NCBI GenBank assembly: GCA_023627715.1 | Contig: JAMAHW010000053.1 | Coordinates: 124,001-188,000 of the forward strand | DNA length: 64,000 nt | Direction: 5' to 3' | DNA from: Periconia sp. R9002 | Taxonomy: Eukaryota; Ascomycota; Dothideomycetes; Pleosporales; Periconiaceae | In this document: positions 1-11,322 of the stretch, in pieces | Layout: each line of letters begins with the position of its first letter | How positions within the stretch are numbered: the stretch's first letter is position 1 | Notes under the pieces: generated by a model | The model's input: only the letters and a program-made list of their open reading frames with translations | Database searches by the model: none | What the model was told of the DNA's origin: nothing | Position numbers and translations under genes: made by a program

Positions 1-533
1 GGAATTTGTCTTGTGGATTGCGTGTGAAGGTTCCAGATAGCTCCGAGCTACTTCTACTTCGGGTTTCCATGGGCACTTCCAGGACATTTAGCTTTTGACC
101 AGGGAGCAATGGGCATGTGGTAGTGGTTGGCTCTGAGGGGTTGTGTGCTTCTTCATCATCCACTTTGTACTATAAAGCAGGTCAGTGGTCAAGTACGAAT
201 AATTTGCCAAGTAGCACAGGCGTCGCGACTTACATAGTACCAATATGTGCCACCCATTTTGAGACCGCCGTTGCGTTTCCCTCCGACGTTGTCAAGATCT
301 CCGTCACAAATGATGTTTTGAAAGGTATAGCAACCCGACCAGATACCGTGGCCGCGTCTTCTATCACGCTGTAGCTGATATGGTTTTGTGAAGTTGTCCC
401 AAGAACCGAGCAGTTCGATAGTGTGGGCACGAACAGGACATTCACTAGAGTAGGCGGGGTTAGGAGACGTTTATGAAGCAAGCTCGGAGGATTTGGCATA
501 CAAGAGGAAGGTGACGAGGGTATCTGGAGCCAT
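1..533 (-). CDS. CBM48 / AMPK-type glycogen-binding-domain protein (3' end outside window)
   Basis: Three exons on the minus strand: 533-502, 444-234 and 169-1, with introns 445-501 (57 bp) and 170-233 (64 bp, GTAAGT donor); the frame is open to the window edge. No long ORF marks this gene because the exons are short. Spliced, it gives a protein starting MAPDTLVTFLFECP, then ELLGSWDNF, a basic RDRRRG stretch, GCYTFQNIICDGDL, KMGGTYWYY, and CPLLPGQKLNVLEVP. That order matches fungal proteins with a CBM48/E-set fold, where the GSWDNF core and following Trp and Tyr residues lie in the sugar-binding beta-sandwich. Function in these fungal proteins is unknown; binding to glycogen or another alpha-glucan is inference. 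An in-frame ATG at 563 is an alternative start. The C-terminal part is not in the window. Confidence 0.72.
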
Positions 534-3500
534 GGCCGTTAAGCTGGGTCCGCCCAGTCTCATAAACGCGAGGAAGATGTCTGCTTTAAGCGAAGAAGGT
601 ACGTTTACCCTGGAAGAGCCAGTGGTAATGCATGAAATTCAACAATCGCTGTCAAAGATACAGTGTCATAACGGGGTGCCTGTCCTTATTCGTTTTAGTA
701 TACGCATTTTGTTTTGGATAAGGCGGCAGTCCAACCTGGTAGAAGGTGCCGGCGGCTATGCAAGCAGAAGAGGCAGACAACAGACGGTTGGCTGGAGGGT
801 TGAAACAACAGGGTCAAGTTTGATGGCCCAGGGTATGGTCCGGCCGCGGGGGGCAGTGAGGAAAATGCAGACAACAATTCGGGCCAGCTGTTGCTTCTCT
901 GGAGCTGCAAACCTCAATCTGATGCTTCAAGGTAGCCGATAGACGATGTTTGAGAGTGGCCCAGTTGGCGCTGGGGTCTGCACTGTATGAGAGGGCGGAT
1001 CGAGTCCAAGCGTTTCATGCGGAACGCCGAATAATCGGTACTCGTCTTATACGAAACACTATAGCAGGTCGGTCCAAAAAAAGGCAGCAAATATCGAGTG
1101 TTGAAGTGTACAGTATTGTGGAAGAGAAGTAGAAGAAGAAGGGAGGGTTAGAGCAAAGCAATACGGTTTGGGGTGGACCTGTCAGGCTTGACGTATGGCA
1201 GGCGCACCTGGTGCAAGTGCTGCTGCTAAGTGGTTGACCACGAATCGCTAGAGAGGCGCCTTCCTTAGGTCACTGATCAATAACTGCAATCGTAATTGGA
1301 GAAATCTTTTCTTGGAACAGAATAAGAAAGTCGTCATCGATGGACGACGATTGGCAATGCGAAGAAGCCTCAAACGCGCCAGCGACCAAGGAGCCTCAAA
1401 TAAAAAGGCACACTGATCTTTCGTTGGCCGCAAACGTCGGCCGATGAGGGGCCATATTTGCCCACTTCATTTCCCTGCCGACTTCCATCGCCGTGTCAGC
1501 CGAAGGCGCGCCGGTGCCATTGAGCTGAAGAAGGGGCCAAGTGATATTGCCATGCTATAACTAGCACAGCATCTTTGATGTTTTCGTTCAGCCGCCGAAC
1601 AGTGGTACCAAGGGAGCATCACAGCATCTGCCCCGCCTTGGAGACTTGGGCGTGGAGGGCGAGGTCTCGAGAAGCTGTCCCGGGTTGCCGGAAGCATGAT
1701 GTGTTCGTCCCCCTTATGAGATCGACCCAGTCCCTGTGTTCCGCGGCCAATTGCAGACGGTCAAAATCTCCCCATGTGCGGCTGGCTGATGTTCAGGCCG
1801 CAAGCGGGCCATCCCTTGAAAGCTTGCAAGATGCACTAGCGAGCTGCGAGCGCTGGCTTGGCCGTGCAACCAGCAACCACTGTCTCTCTTGAACAAGTTC
1901 CGGGTGAAGTCTGCGTGTTGCTACAGTTACACTCTGCTCAACGTCACATACACACACGTCCTCCGCCATCTTTTCTCTTCTGCAAAGAAGACATGAGAAA
2001 TCTGACCTTGTGAGCCGCGAGGGATTCACTTACTGCGTATAATTTCCTAGCCGCCGCGTCGATGCGCTACCTGAAACCGTAACCCACTCCGAAATCCCCC
2101 ATGCTCAAACAGATGCCTTAGTTAATGCCTCATGATTTTGTAGTGTGTCGTGAGGCGCCGCTTATGGCGGCGCAGCATCGGAAACGAATGGATGAGAAGG
2201 ATTGTTGGGAATTGATGAAGTTGACTTTACCTTCGGATTCGGATGATGCAGGCTGGCAGCAGAGCTCGCTAGCCGATTAGATAAGCCATCCTTCCATTCC
2301 ATCCACCATCAATCAACGCGAGCAGTGATACAATTCTCTGTACTCTCTTCTTCCCTCCCTCCTCTTTGCCAGTCCCCTCCATCATTCTTTCTTTTCTTCT
2401 TTCCTTCAGCTGCCTCATCGAGCCAACTGTACCCCACATGCCACACCATACTTGCTTATTATGCCATCGGTTCGCCGGAGCCATTTCCGCCGCAGAATGT
2501 CTTGGCTTCATCATGCCTTAGGCTTCTCCCGATTCCCATGTACCGTGGTACACCGACAAAGACCACCCAATGGTCAACATTTCTAATGCACCACGCCCCT
2601 CCACAAACCTCGACCCCGTCAAGAAGCTGAACAGCTTCGCACGGCCTCTTGACCAGATGGCTTATGTTATTCAACCACCGGGCCTCTTCACAATCCCAAA
2701 ACGTGCACAGTCACAAGGGCTCCGTTTTTCAATGGATCTCCCCACCTCCCGCACACTCGTCGTCCCACGTCAACTTCATGCCTTAGCAGTACCAATCCAC
2801 AATAGTCATGTGGCGTCGTGGCACCCTGGTGATGTGGCGATCGACACGAGCTGTCATAGCCGTCCCGTTCGCTGCCTTTCCCGCTACCGCAGCGTGTATG
2901 AATCATGATTGGTGGTAAATCACCTGTTTTTGACATTGTACCTGTTTGAGCTATCGTGTCAATTGCCAAACCATCAAGCAGGCAAAAAAACAAACAACTT
3001 CGTATTTATCCTTCTGAGCATGCACGGCTCATCCCGTATGGTCTCACTCTTCCCATCTTCCCCACATCACACAAGTTCCATAACACGAGAGAGCGCACTA
3101 GATGCCACACATGCATGTCATGCGGAGCGCTCAAACTTTCTTTCTGTCCAATGTTGAACAATAGACTCCCACCAACAATGACAAGCACAAGCGTAACCGC
3201 CCGATTTCCCTCCCAAGCTTCATGACCACCTGTGACTTTGGAAGTTTAACTTTACCATGCTTGTTTACTCACTCACGTCGATATACCACAACTTACGATT
3301 ATGGGGTCGGGACGGTTACAGCCGAGTGGTGCTCATGACAAATAACTCAAAAACAACAGTGGGTCAATTGGTGTGGCAGTAGTACGACAAATGTGGAGTT
3401 ACATCGATAACACAAAGATATTCGTTTGAGAACATAGATCTATGTAGGCAATTGTCAGTCAACCGTTGACATTGCGTGTTGGCGGGGCGACATCTATGCA

Positions 3501-5120
3501 AGAACGCTGGAAAGTTTACAAATGATGAACGTACCATAATCCACGACACCCCCAAAAACAGATACCCGAAGCCTATTCTTTTTTCGTGCGATTTTGTATA
3601 TATAGCCACACGAGAGCGAGAGCGAGAGAGAAAGAGAAAGAGACGGTCTCCCGCTCCCTCCACCTTTAATTTAATCAAGCTCCATATACATATATGATCT
3701 AAGCAAACCCAGTACCCTTCCAATACCGCCTTCAAAACCAAGCATAATGTACAAATGTAGTTAAAAACATAGCCAGAGTCTTTCTAAAAACGGGCATGAT
3801 TCCATCTTTGAAAATGTAATGTCGGGCAGGAGAAAATTTCATTTGGATATCATCCGTAGACCGATTACAGAGTTTGGGGTATACCCACCTCCCAAGTACA
3901 TACATTATGGGTTGGCTGAGCACGGAACAGGACGTTAATAGCTTTCTTTATTCTAACACACTATGTAACGGCATATAAAAAGTATGTTAAGAGGTTATTT
4001 AATAGTATTTTGAAGTAAAAGGTGCGGTTAACACCATATCCTAAACCCAGCCAAAACCCGTAATGTATGCAGTTTCTCATATATCCTTTCCTCCCCCTTT
4101 ATGATACTACATAGTATCAATCAACGTATACATATCATACGCCGTATTCTCTATAAGTATCAGACACTTTGAATAGTACGAGTATTACCTAGGCTGCCTA
4201 CATAAGCCTAGTTAAAAAAATTAAATGTAGTATTTTTTAAAGCAAGATATGTGTACTTGGATAGGTATTACCTATGTAGTATCGTCGTATAGTCGTTGGA
4301 TTACTCGCGGTATGAATAGAGGTAGAATATAAAGATGACTGCGTATACTGCATACAATGGAGGCTTCGCTTTGCCAAAGATTGGGTATAGAGAGAAGAGA
4401 AAAGTTACATGGTGAATGGTGGTTTGTCCTCACAGGGGTACATACGAGGACATAGATGTTGATTTTAATTTGGAATTGAGATGTGTGTTACACGTATGAT
4501 TCTTTTTTCAAATCCCGCAGTATCGGGATGGGGAAAAGAAAACGTCTTTTTTTCTTCTGTTCGTGCAATGAATTTGACACGAGTGGTTGTACCTTTTAAA
4601 AACTGTTTTTAATATATCGTTTTCGTCAACCACGTGTACAAAGTCAACACGAATTTCTAAATCAAAATAGTACTTTGCTGAAAACGCTCTACAGCGATCC
4701 AGAGGCGCTTGGAAAGGACATGTTCCTTTTTGACCTCCTCTACCGGGGCCCAGATGGGCTCAGGATATGCAGATAGCGTGAATGATTTCGATCAATCGTT
4801 TGCAAAGAGGGAAAAATCTACAATGTAAGGCGAGGCAGATTCGCGCGTAGTGGCTCAGCCTGGTCGGCTTCAGTGGATAACAAATAACAACCCATGATTC
4901 GACAACAGCTGCAGCATGAGTGCAGCTCGTATAAAGCTCGCCACGTCGCGAGCTGCCAGGCTGCCATCTACAAGCTCAGCCACATAGCCACCATGCAAGA
5001 TAAGTCAGAAGCCAGCCGTCGACACAACACTTTGGTGTTGACCTTCCGTCCACTCAAAACTTTATCCTTTCGCACCGTGCCCGACCTTCGCAGTCGGATT
5101 CACAGCCAGCGACCCCTGCT
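534..5120. other. 4.6 kb without a convincing gene
   Basis: Only short, unconnected ORFs occur here and none gives a recognisable domain. Contents worth noting are a pyrimidine-rich tract at about 2330-2425 (the look of a fungal promoter or 5' UTR, but with no supported gene after it), a GA-rich microsatellite at 3612-3643, and an AT-rich stretch from about 3700 to 4700. The first few hundred bases should hold the promoter of the CBM48 gene, and the last few hundred that of the gene at 5121. Confidence 0.5.
3612..3643. repeat. GA-rich microsatellite
   Basis: Imperfect short tandem repeat in which GAGAGC units pass into GAGAAA units. It is non-coding and lies in the gene-poor stretch. Confidence 0.75.
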
Positions 5121-8100
5121 ATGGCCGTGAGTAGGCTTCAAGCCGCCCTCGCGGCAGCTACAAACGAGGTCACTATAGCTGCAGCAAACCTCAACTTTAA
5201 TTTCACCTTGGTCAAGTACGAAGCGCCGAAAGAGTATCAAGGGCTTGGAAAAGTCCTTTCCGCAAAACGTAAGGACAACGCAGAGCATGGCTCGAGTCAT
5301 ATTACTGCGAGACAACTTGGAGCGTTGTTCGAAGGGGTTTGTCCCGCAACTCCCAAGTTGCTGGAGGTATACGGCACCCGGGCTTCTGAAATTGCAAAGG
5401 ATTCGAAGAGTAGTTCTGAGCGATATGCTGATACGTTCTTTGCTGAGTATACTGGGATTGATGGAACATCTATCTGGGCAGCCGCGACGTCTTCGAAGTG
5501 TGCGCTACACGTTCATCTACTCGCCTGCATGCTCGCGCGTCTGTGGACCGCCCCGGAAGCGATAGCGATATGGGCAGAACTGATAGCGGAACGCAGGAAA
5601 GATATTGCACGCAAAGTGGAAGAAGAGGGAGTTACATTCTCTCTGGCTGCTGCAGCAGCACAGCAGATTGATCGTCCTCAGCTCGCGGCCTGGGATGCGA
5701 GCGCAAGGGCATGGCTGCTTACAGCTGATGCGGTTCATTGCCGTCAACAAAAGCAACTCGAGCTTATACTCAAGAACATCGACATGCCTATCAATGGAGA
5801 TGCTAAAGTCCACTCTAGCGTCATCTCAGCGTGGTCGATCGCGTTAGAGACAATGGAAAAGCTTGTTTCGGGTGTGCCTCAAGAAATTCGAAATGGCGCG
5901 ACCTTCTTAGGATTATCCGCATGGCATCTTTACCCAGACATGAGCGTTTTCGGTCGAAAAATTGCCTCCGTCAAGATGAACGACTCACTCATTCCTAGAG
6001 GTGGGGTGTTGTCCTTAGGTCTTTCAGGGAGCCCCCACACTGCTGGTAACGAGAATGGCGTGTATTGGTCTTTGTCTCTCGCTCACCTGAGGTACTATGG
6101 GAAACCCATACATACTGAGCGAACCATGAATTCTAGCTGGAGAATATCCTCTTCTGAACTTTCTCTTGTTGCCTTCGCCGCTCTACTCGAAGAGTGGAGT
6201 TTCGACGAGACGCAGCAGGAGCTAGCTGCAAAAGCTATCACTTCCATGGCGGAGTGCGTCGAGGATTACTTTAAGACCACCCTCCAAGGAGAAAAGGCAG
6301 ACATCAGACTATTTCAGATGCTTAGAGAGGGAGCCTCCACTTTTCTACATCGCTCGGCTGGCAACGAGAATTTGAATCGAAAATTGATACAGTTGGGCCG
6401 TAGGAGAGCCCACTCGTTCTTCTTTGGAGAACACTTCACCGAAAAACTATCAAATATCCCAAGCGTCTTTGGATTTCTTGATTCGACGTTTTTTATCAAG
6501 TCGTTAAAAAATTGCGAGGCGCGTATACTATTTCTACGCCATAAGGCGACTCAGCTTTCGACCACCACTCATCAGAATTGTTTCCTCATCAGATACAAGC
6601 ATGATATTTTCAAGAGTATGACAGATTGCCTTGATACAGTGCCGGAAAACATACGAGCATCGAAACGTCGAAAGAAGAATGACTCCCTGGGGAAGAAAAA
6701 GTGCAACCGCCAGAGCGAATCTTCACAATTTCCCGCAGAATCAAAGGGATTTTCATTCGCGACAGCGCTTCCTTTCAAGAACATCGGAAATTCAGCCGCT
6801 GAAAAGGATCTCCACAGTCGATGGCTCCCGCAATCTCTTCGAAACGCGCAGCTACCACAAGGAGAGAATGTCACATTGAATGCTGAAGAAAAATTTAATT
6901 CATGGGACGACTGTGTACAAGCTGTCTTGAATGATCTTGGGGCTGACAATGCTCCATATAAGTACGTATTGGGCGACACTTCAAATGCCTCTTTGTACGC
7001 AAGGCCGAATCCAGGAACCCAGTCGTTTTATGATCAGGCCGTAACTCTCAGAGACTTCCAGTGGTGCATGGAGCGGAAACTGTTTGACCCTTCCGCTCTC
7101 CTGGAGTGCTTGACATGTAATAAGCATGTGCGCACAAATGGTGATAGCTTGCGGAAAACTTTAGCACTTCTTGCGTCGGCTGCATTAGTTTATGACGACC
7201 TGCCAGACGTTACCATTGATGTTGGCATACTAAATCGACCGCTGGTGGAATCGCAGTGGGCTCGATATATCATAAACAATATTCAGGACAACTTCGTTAG
7301 CCCCGGGACACCCATAGCAGAGGGTATATTATCTTTAATAGCCTATTTCGAGACTGGGATCCATGACGTCGACCCCGGTAAACTGAAGAATGTAATCGCA
7401 TTGTCATACACAAATTCCCTATATGTCTTCTCGTCAGTGAGTATACAGTCCTCTCAATTATAAGGTCTCTACTAAGGGGACAAAGATGGTCCAAGATCCA
7501 TACAAATCTAAAGGACAAAAACTTAGTATGCGAAGAGTCCTGGGGAATATCGGCAGACCAGGCATAACGTTCCTGTTGCCTCCACAAGAGCCGATGATAA
7601 GGGAGCTGGACCGTGGCAGCTGGATAGTGGACTCATATCGTTCGTTTGATGGCAAGCCGGCGCGCTCTTTCGAAGCCACTTCGGTTCACCTTTCATTCAC
7701 CGATTACTACGTGCAGATGTATGATGGGTCACGCGGCTCACACGATAATCAAGTTTCATTCGTCGAGTCTGTCATATCCGTAAGAGACAAAGGACAATGG
7801 GTCGCAGACATTGACCCAATACCTCGTCTTATATTCGGTACATATTCGAGTGTCCAATTTGACGAGACTGGGGTGTTCCGTGACCTCGAACCGCAGCGTG
7901 GGTGTCAACATTCGAAAGACTGCAAGCCGGATCATGATATCGTCGCTGTGGATAGTTGGGAAGAAATACTTGACATCCCAGGGGGCAAGTTCGTTGTGCG
8001 AACTGGCGGGAATTGGGTCTCAAGATTGGCGCTGACAATGGTGGCTACGCAGCAGCTAAGAAAATCCTTTACAGAATTCGCGATCACCATATGCCCTAGC

Positions 8101-8157
8101 GATATTTGCTGGGCGTGCGTAAGCAGCAACTACCATCACCACGTGTACATATGGTGA
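5121..8157 (+). CDS. Large conserved fungal protein of unknown function (995 aa)
   Basis: Two exons, 5121-7436 and 7486-8157, around a 49-bp intron (donor GTGAGT, phase 0). The protein begins MAVSRLQAALAAATNEVT. It carries segments I recognise from a recurrent but uncharacterised family of filamentous fungi: EAPKEYQGLGKVLS, TARQLGALFEGVCP, YTGIDGTSIWAAATS, and in exon 2 GNIGRPGITFLLPPQ and SVHLSFTDYY. It ends near CPSDICWACVSS, also typical of the family. There is no signal peptide, no clear membrane segment and no catalytic motif I can name. A basic KRRKKND stretch around residue 515 could be a nuclear signal. The intron join is supported because family similarity continues across it. Function is unknown. 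Transcription converges with the GH125 gene downstream. Confidence 0.8.
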
Positions 8158-8886
8158 GATAGGGCTGAGGAGTACTGTAAATCTCAAAGCATTGTCCTGA
8201 AGAAAAGACGGCTAAAAACCAAAAAATGATACTCAGGAAGGTGGTACAAGGCAATAAAGATTTTGGAAGATGTATTCCATGAAGACTACCGCGAAAACGT
8301 CATGGTTAGGAGGTGGCAAGTGGGTAGCCAGTGAATGTCGGTCACTTGAGAAGTGGGTTGAAGCCTGCCGTACGGTAGTTGCAGAAGACTGGCTCCTTCC
8401 TTCCTCGTGTGTTCGCGTTGGGTTGGTAGCTGTGTCACGTGGGAAGCCTGGAGCGTGGCACAATCTATACACGTGCCCTTACTTGTGTACGCGAATTTAT
8501 CCGAGTTTGATATCGTATACGGTGTGACAAACGGACGCGTGGGTAAATGGGTTTTGTTCTGATTAGAAGGGTTTTAGTTTGTGGGTGAGTGGAAGTTGAT
8601 ACAGTCAGTCGTGCAACAACATATGTAGAGCAGCACTTGAGGGTTTTCTTCGTCGCCCAACACGGAGAATTAGTGCAGAAGAAAAACATGGACAAAAACT
8701 TATTCGTGTAAAAGCGTACTGATATAGTTTCATCAACTATGAACATTGCTGGCAGCATTGAGAGAAAAGCGGCATCTGGAATTTCCAGCCCTTTTCACAC
8801 ACAAACTCCCCGGTTTAATCAAGTCGAAAAGTAGAGTACAAGGAAACCTCCCACATAAGCGCACAAGTGCGCAATGTAGTAAAGCG
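8158..8886. other. Convergent intergenic region
   Basis: The region lies between the 3' ends of two facing genes. No gene or repeat was recognised. A CACGTG core occurs near 8437, but no promoter is expected here. Confidence 0.5.
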
Positions 8887-10440
8887 CTAGTTTTGGAAGC
8901 TCGTAGCAAGCAACTCCGGCTTCCTCTTCTCCAAGTCCAAAATCATCTGCCCAAACAGACCATTTGCCCATGAGAACCACGGGCGCGTGTAGTCGGTGGC
9001 ATTGAAGCTATTGATTGACTCGTGAATCAGCCCTAAGCCTGCTGTGCTGGACACAATCTCGCGCAGCTCGTTGATGATCTCGTTGTCGTCGCTGCTAGTA
9101 AGAATGCGCACAACGGACGCCATGGGCCATGCCTTACCCGGTCCCTGATGCGGCCCGCCGACGGCGTTGATGACGGGGCCGCGCATGAAGTAGGGATTTG
9201 TGGCGCTGAGGACGAGAGCGCGCGTGTTTTTGTAAGTCTCGGGGTTGACCTGGTAGGTGTTGAAGGGGGCGGAGAGGAGGGAGGGGATATTTGCGTCGTC
9301 CATAATGGTTTGCCCGCCAAATCCGTCGACTTCGAAGGCGTATATTTTGCCATAGTCCGGGTGGTTGACCGTACCGTGCGTCTCAATGGCATCGGAGATG
9401 CTCTTGGAGAGGGATTTCATTCTGTCTGCGAGAGTCCCTGAGTTGCTGGTGTTTAGTCGCGCCATGATGTCGGCGGTAGAGGAAAGATAGGCGCTGAACA
9501 TCATGTTGGCGGGGATGAATAGTTGATAGATGGTTGAGTCGTCGCTGGGACGGAAGGCACTTCGGATTAGACCGGTACCATTTGCTACGGGGTTTCCGAT
9601 GCCATCGTTGGCGAGAGTCTCTGTAGCTCGAGTGGTGTAGCGGACGAATGTGTAAGGTTGCGCTAGGACAGCACCGTCAGATCCATATGTCGGCGTCATC
9701 TGATCTTCGGCAACCTTGAGGATTGCTTCGATGGCTTGAGTCCATTTGAACTTGCTGAAGAATGATAGATCCTCGGTGGCCTTGTAGTAATTTTCGGATA
9801 CTTCCAAAAACGCTGCAAGCGAATCCAACTCGTACTTGCACTCGAAGACCTTGGACGTATCATATCCTGGGAAGATAACATCCCGATCCGCTGCGTCGTT
9901 TTTCGCAGGTGGGAGCGTACTCTCTACCGGAGGTTGGAAGGAGTTGCAGTATGGAGACGTGAGCAGATACCGAGCTTGCAGATTGATGACTCCCCTATAC
10001 AAACTCGCAATCGAATTCCTGTCGCTGCTGGCCTTCAAGACCGGGAGGTAGCTTTGCATCTGGTTCGACGAGTCACGCAACCACATGGCGTCGATGTCTC
10101 CCGTAATGATAAAAGTGAGTTCTTCTTCCGAATTATCAGCAGCCACACCCCTCCACTTTATGGCTGTGTCCAAAGTGTTTGGATACGAGTTCTGGAATAG
10201 CCGGTAAAGATCAGGGTCCGTGATGACGCCCTCCATGCGCTTGACTGTGTCCTCCACATCCGATGAATTGAAACTTCGACATCTCTCCTCGGGTCGCTGG
10301 TATGCGAGCTTGTATTTTCCAGAGCTGAGAGGATCGTGCGATTGCTTAGAGTATTGGACATAATCGGGGCAATCCGCAGGCACCGCTGCAGACACCAGCA
10401 CGGGTGCTATCACGGCCGCAAGTAGCCTAGAGCCACGCAT
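8887..10440 (-). CDS. Secreted GH125 exo-alpha-1,6-mannosidase
   Basis: A single exon gives 517 aa. The ATG at 10440 was chosen over the longer upstream open frame because it opens directly into a signal peptide (MRGSRLLAAVIAPVLVSAAV) followed by the mature N-terminus with Cys. Diagnostic GH125 segments include GDIDAMWLRDSSNQ (about residues 114-127), FECKYELDSLAAF, RSAFRPSDDSTIY, PANMMFSAY, YAFEVDGFGGQTIMDDANIP, and the C-terminal PWFSWANGLFGQMI. The acids in the first motif and in the C-terminal part fit the catalytic region of the family. GH125 enzymes remove alpha-1,6-linked mannose from N-glycans or mannans; the signal peptide points to action in the secretory pathway or outside the cell. 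Several N-X-S/T sequons are present. The promoter is shared with the divergent regulator gene at 11323. Confidence 0.93.
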   Translation of the reverse strand: MRGSRLLAAVIAPVLVSAAVPADCPDYVQYSKQSHDPLSSGKYKLAYQRPEERCRSFNSSDVEDTVKRMEGVITDPDLYRLFQNSYPNTLDTAIKWRGVAADNSEEELTFIITGDIDAMWLRDSSNQMQSYLPVLKASSDRNSIASLYRGVINLQARYLLTSPYCNSFQPPVESTLPPAKNDAADRDVIFPGYDTSKVFECKYELDSLAAFLEVSENYYKATEDLSFFSKFKWTQAIEAILKVAEDQMTPTYGSDGAVLAQPYTFVRYTTRATETLANDGIGNPVANGTGLIRSAFRPSDDSTIYQLFIPANMMFSAYLSSTADIMARLNTSNSGTLADRMKSLSKSISDAIETHGTVNHPDYGKIYAFEVDGFGGQTIMDDANIPSLLSAPFNTYQVNPETYKNTRALVLSATNPYFMRGPVINAVGGPHQGPGKAWPMASVVRILTSSDDNEIINELREIVSSTAGLGLIHESINSFNATDYTRPWFSWANGLFGQMILDLEKRKPELLATSFQN

Positions 10441-11322
10441 TTTCGTTTTCGAAGGGCAAAGTTTGAATCGTACGATAGGTGTCCGAGAGGGCAGCTGCTT
10501 GTAGAGAAAAGGAATGATTTCACAAATCGAGCGATTCGGGCGGCTTTTGTACTCGTAAAGTACCAAGGTGAAAGATCTGGAGGAGAGCAAACGCAGTGCA
10601 CGTGCGGACCCCCTGGTCAACGATGCATGGCGTTTACCCCGCTGTTGATCAATTGACTTCCCTGTTTGATCACCCGATGTGATAGCCCTGGAGAATGGAG
10701 TACATGCAGAGCAGTGAAGTTGGATTCACAACGTCATTTGGCGCTTAGGCGGTGGCAGCAGTCAGCAGCCCTCCCGCTGAACATGGCAACTCGAAATGAA
10801 TGGATTGTGGCATAGAGCTTGGAGATGCATCCGAGCTGGGCAAAAGTCGGGAAATGCACCCATGCACGCTCCCGTGAACCTCTGCAGGAAAGTTTTCCAG
10901 GCACAAGACATGTCGTCCAGGGTGAATTGCGGGGGTTGGTGCCCTAGCTGTTGGCGAAGAGTGAGAAGACTAGAACTGAACGGGAAAGTCGACATCTAGC
11001 GTCACGATACCTTCACATGAAGCGCCTCTGTACAGTATCCGAGATGGCTTGTCGAAAAGCCTGAAGTCAATATCTTGATGTTAACAAACATCGTGAAGTA
11101 TTTAAAGCTTACAGCGCCACGCCTTGTCGTACCGTGAATACAAGGTTAGAGCTAGCCTCGTAAGGCTTAGCTGGAAATGCCTCACGCCTCGGGAGCCGGG
11201 ACATACCAAGGTATTGCTGACCCCTGAGCCACCCAAACCTTCATATATGTATATCGTCCATGTACGTCATACACCTTCGTTTCCACACCATTAAGAATAC
11301 ACAATAGTTAGAAGAGAACTGA
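10441..11322. promoter_or_regulatory. Divergent promoter region, GH125 / Zn2Cys6 regulator
   Basis: About 880 bp separate two diverging starts. No specific binding site can be assigned. A local regulator facing a glycan-degrading enzyme may regulate it, but that is inference only. Confidence 0.45.

Noticed and set aside
1793..1975. Minus-strand frame beginning MAEDVCVCDVEQS
   Set aside because: About 60 codons, with no intron partners and no family similarity that I can see.
2460..2908. Short plus-strand frames after the pyrimidine-rich tract
   Set aside because: The tract looks like a promoter, but the frames are short, overlap each other and resemble no known protein.
10441..10620. Longer N-terminus for the GH125 enzyme
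   Set aside because: The added 60 residues would bury the clear signal peptide, so the ATG at 10440 is preferred.
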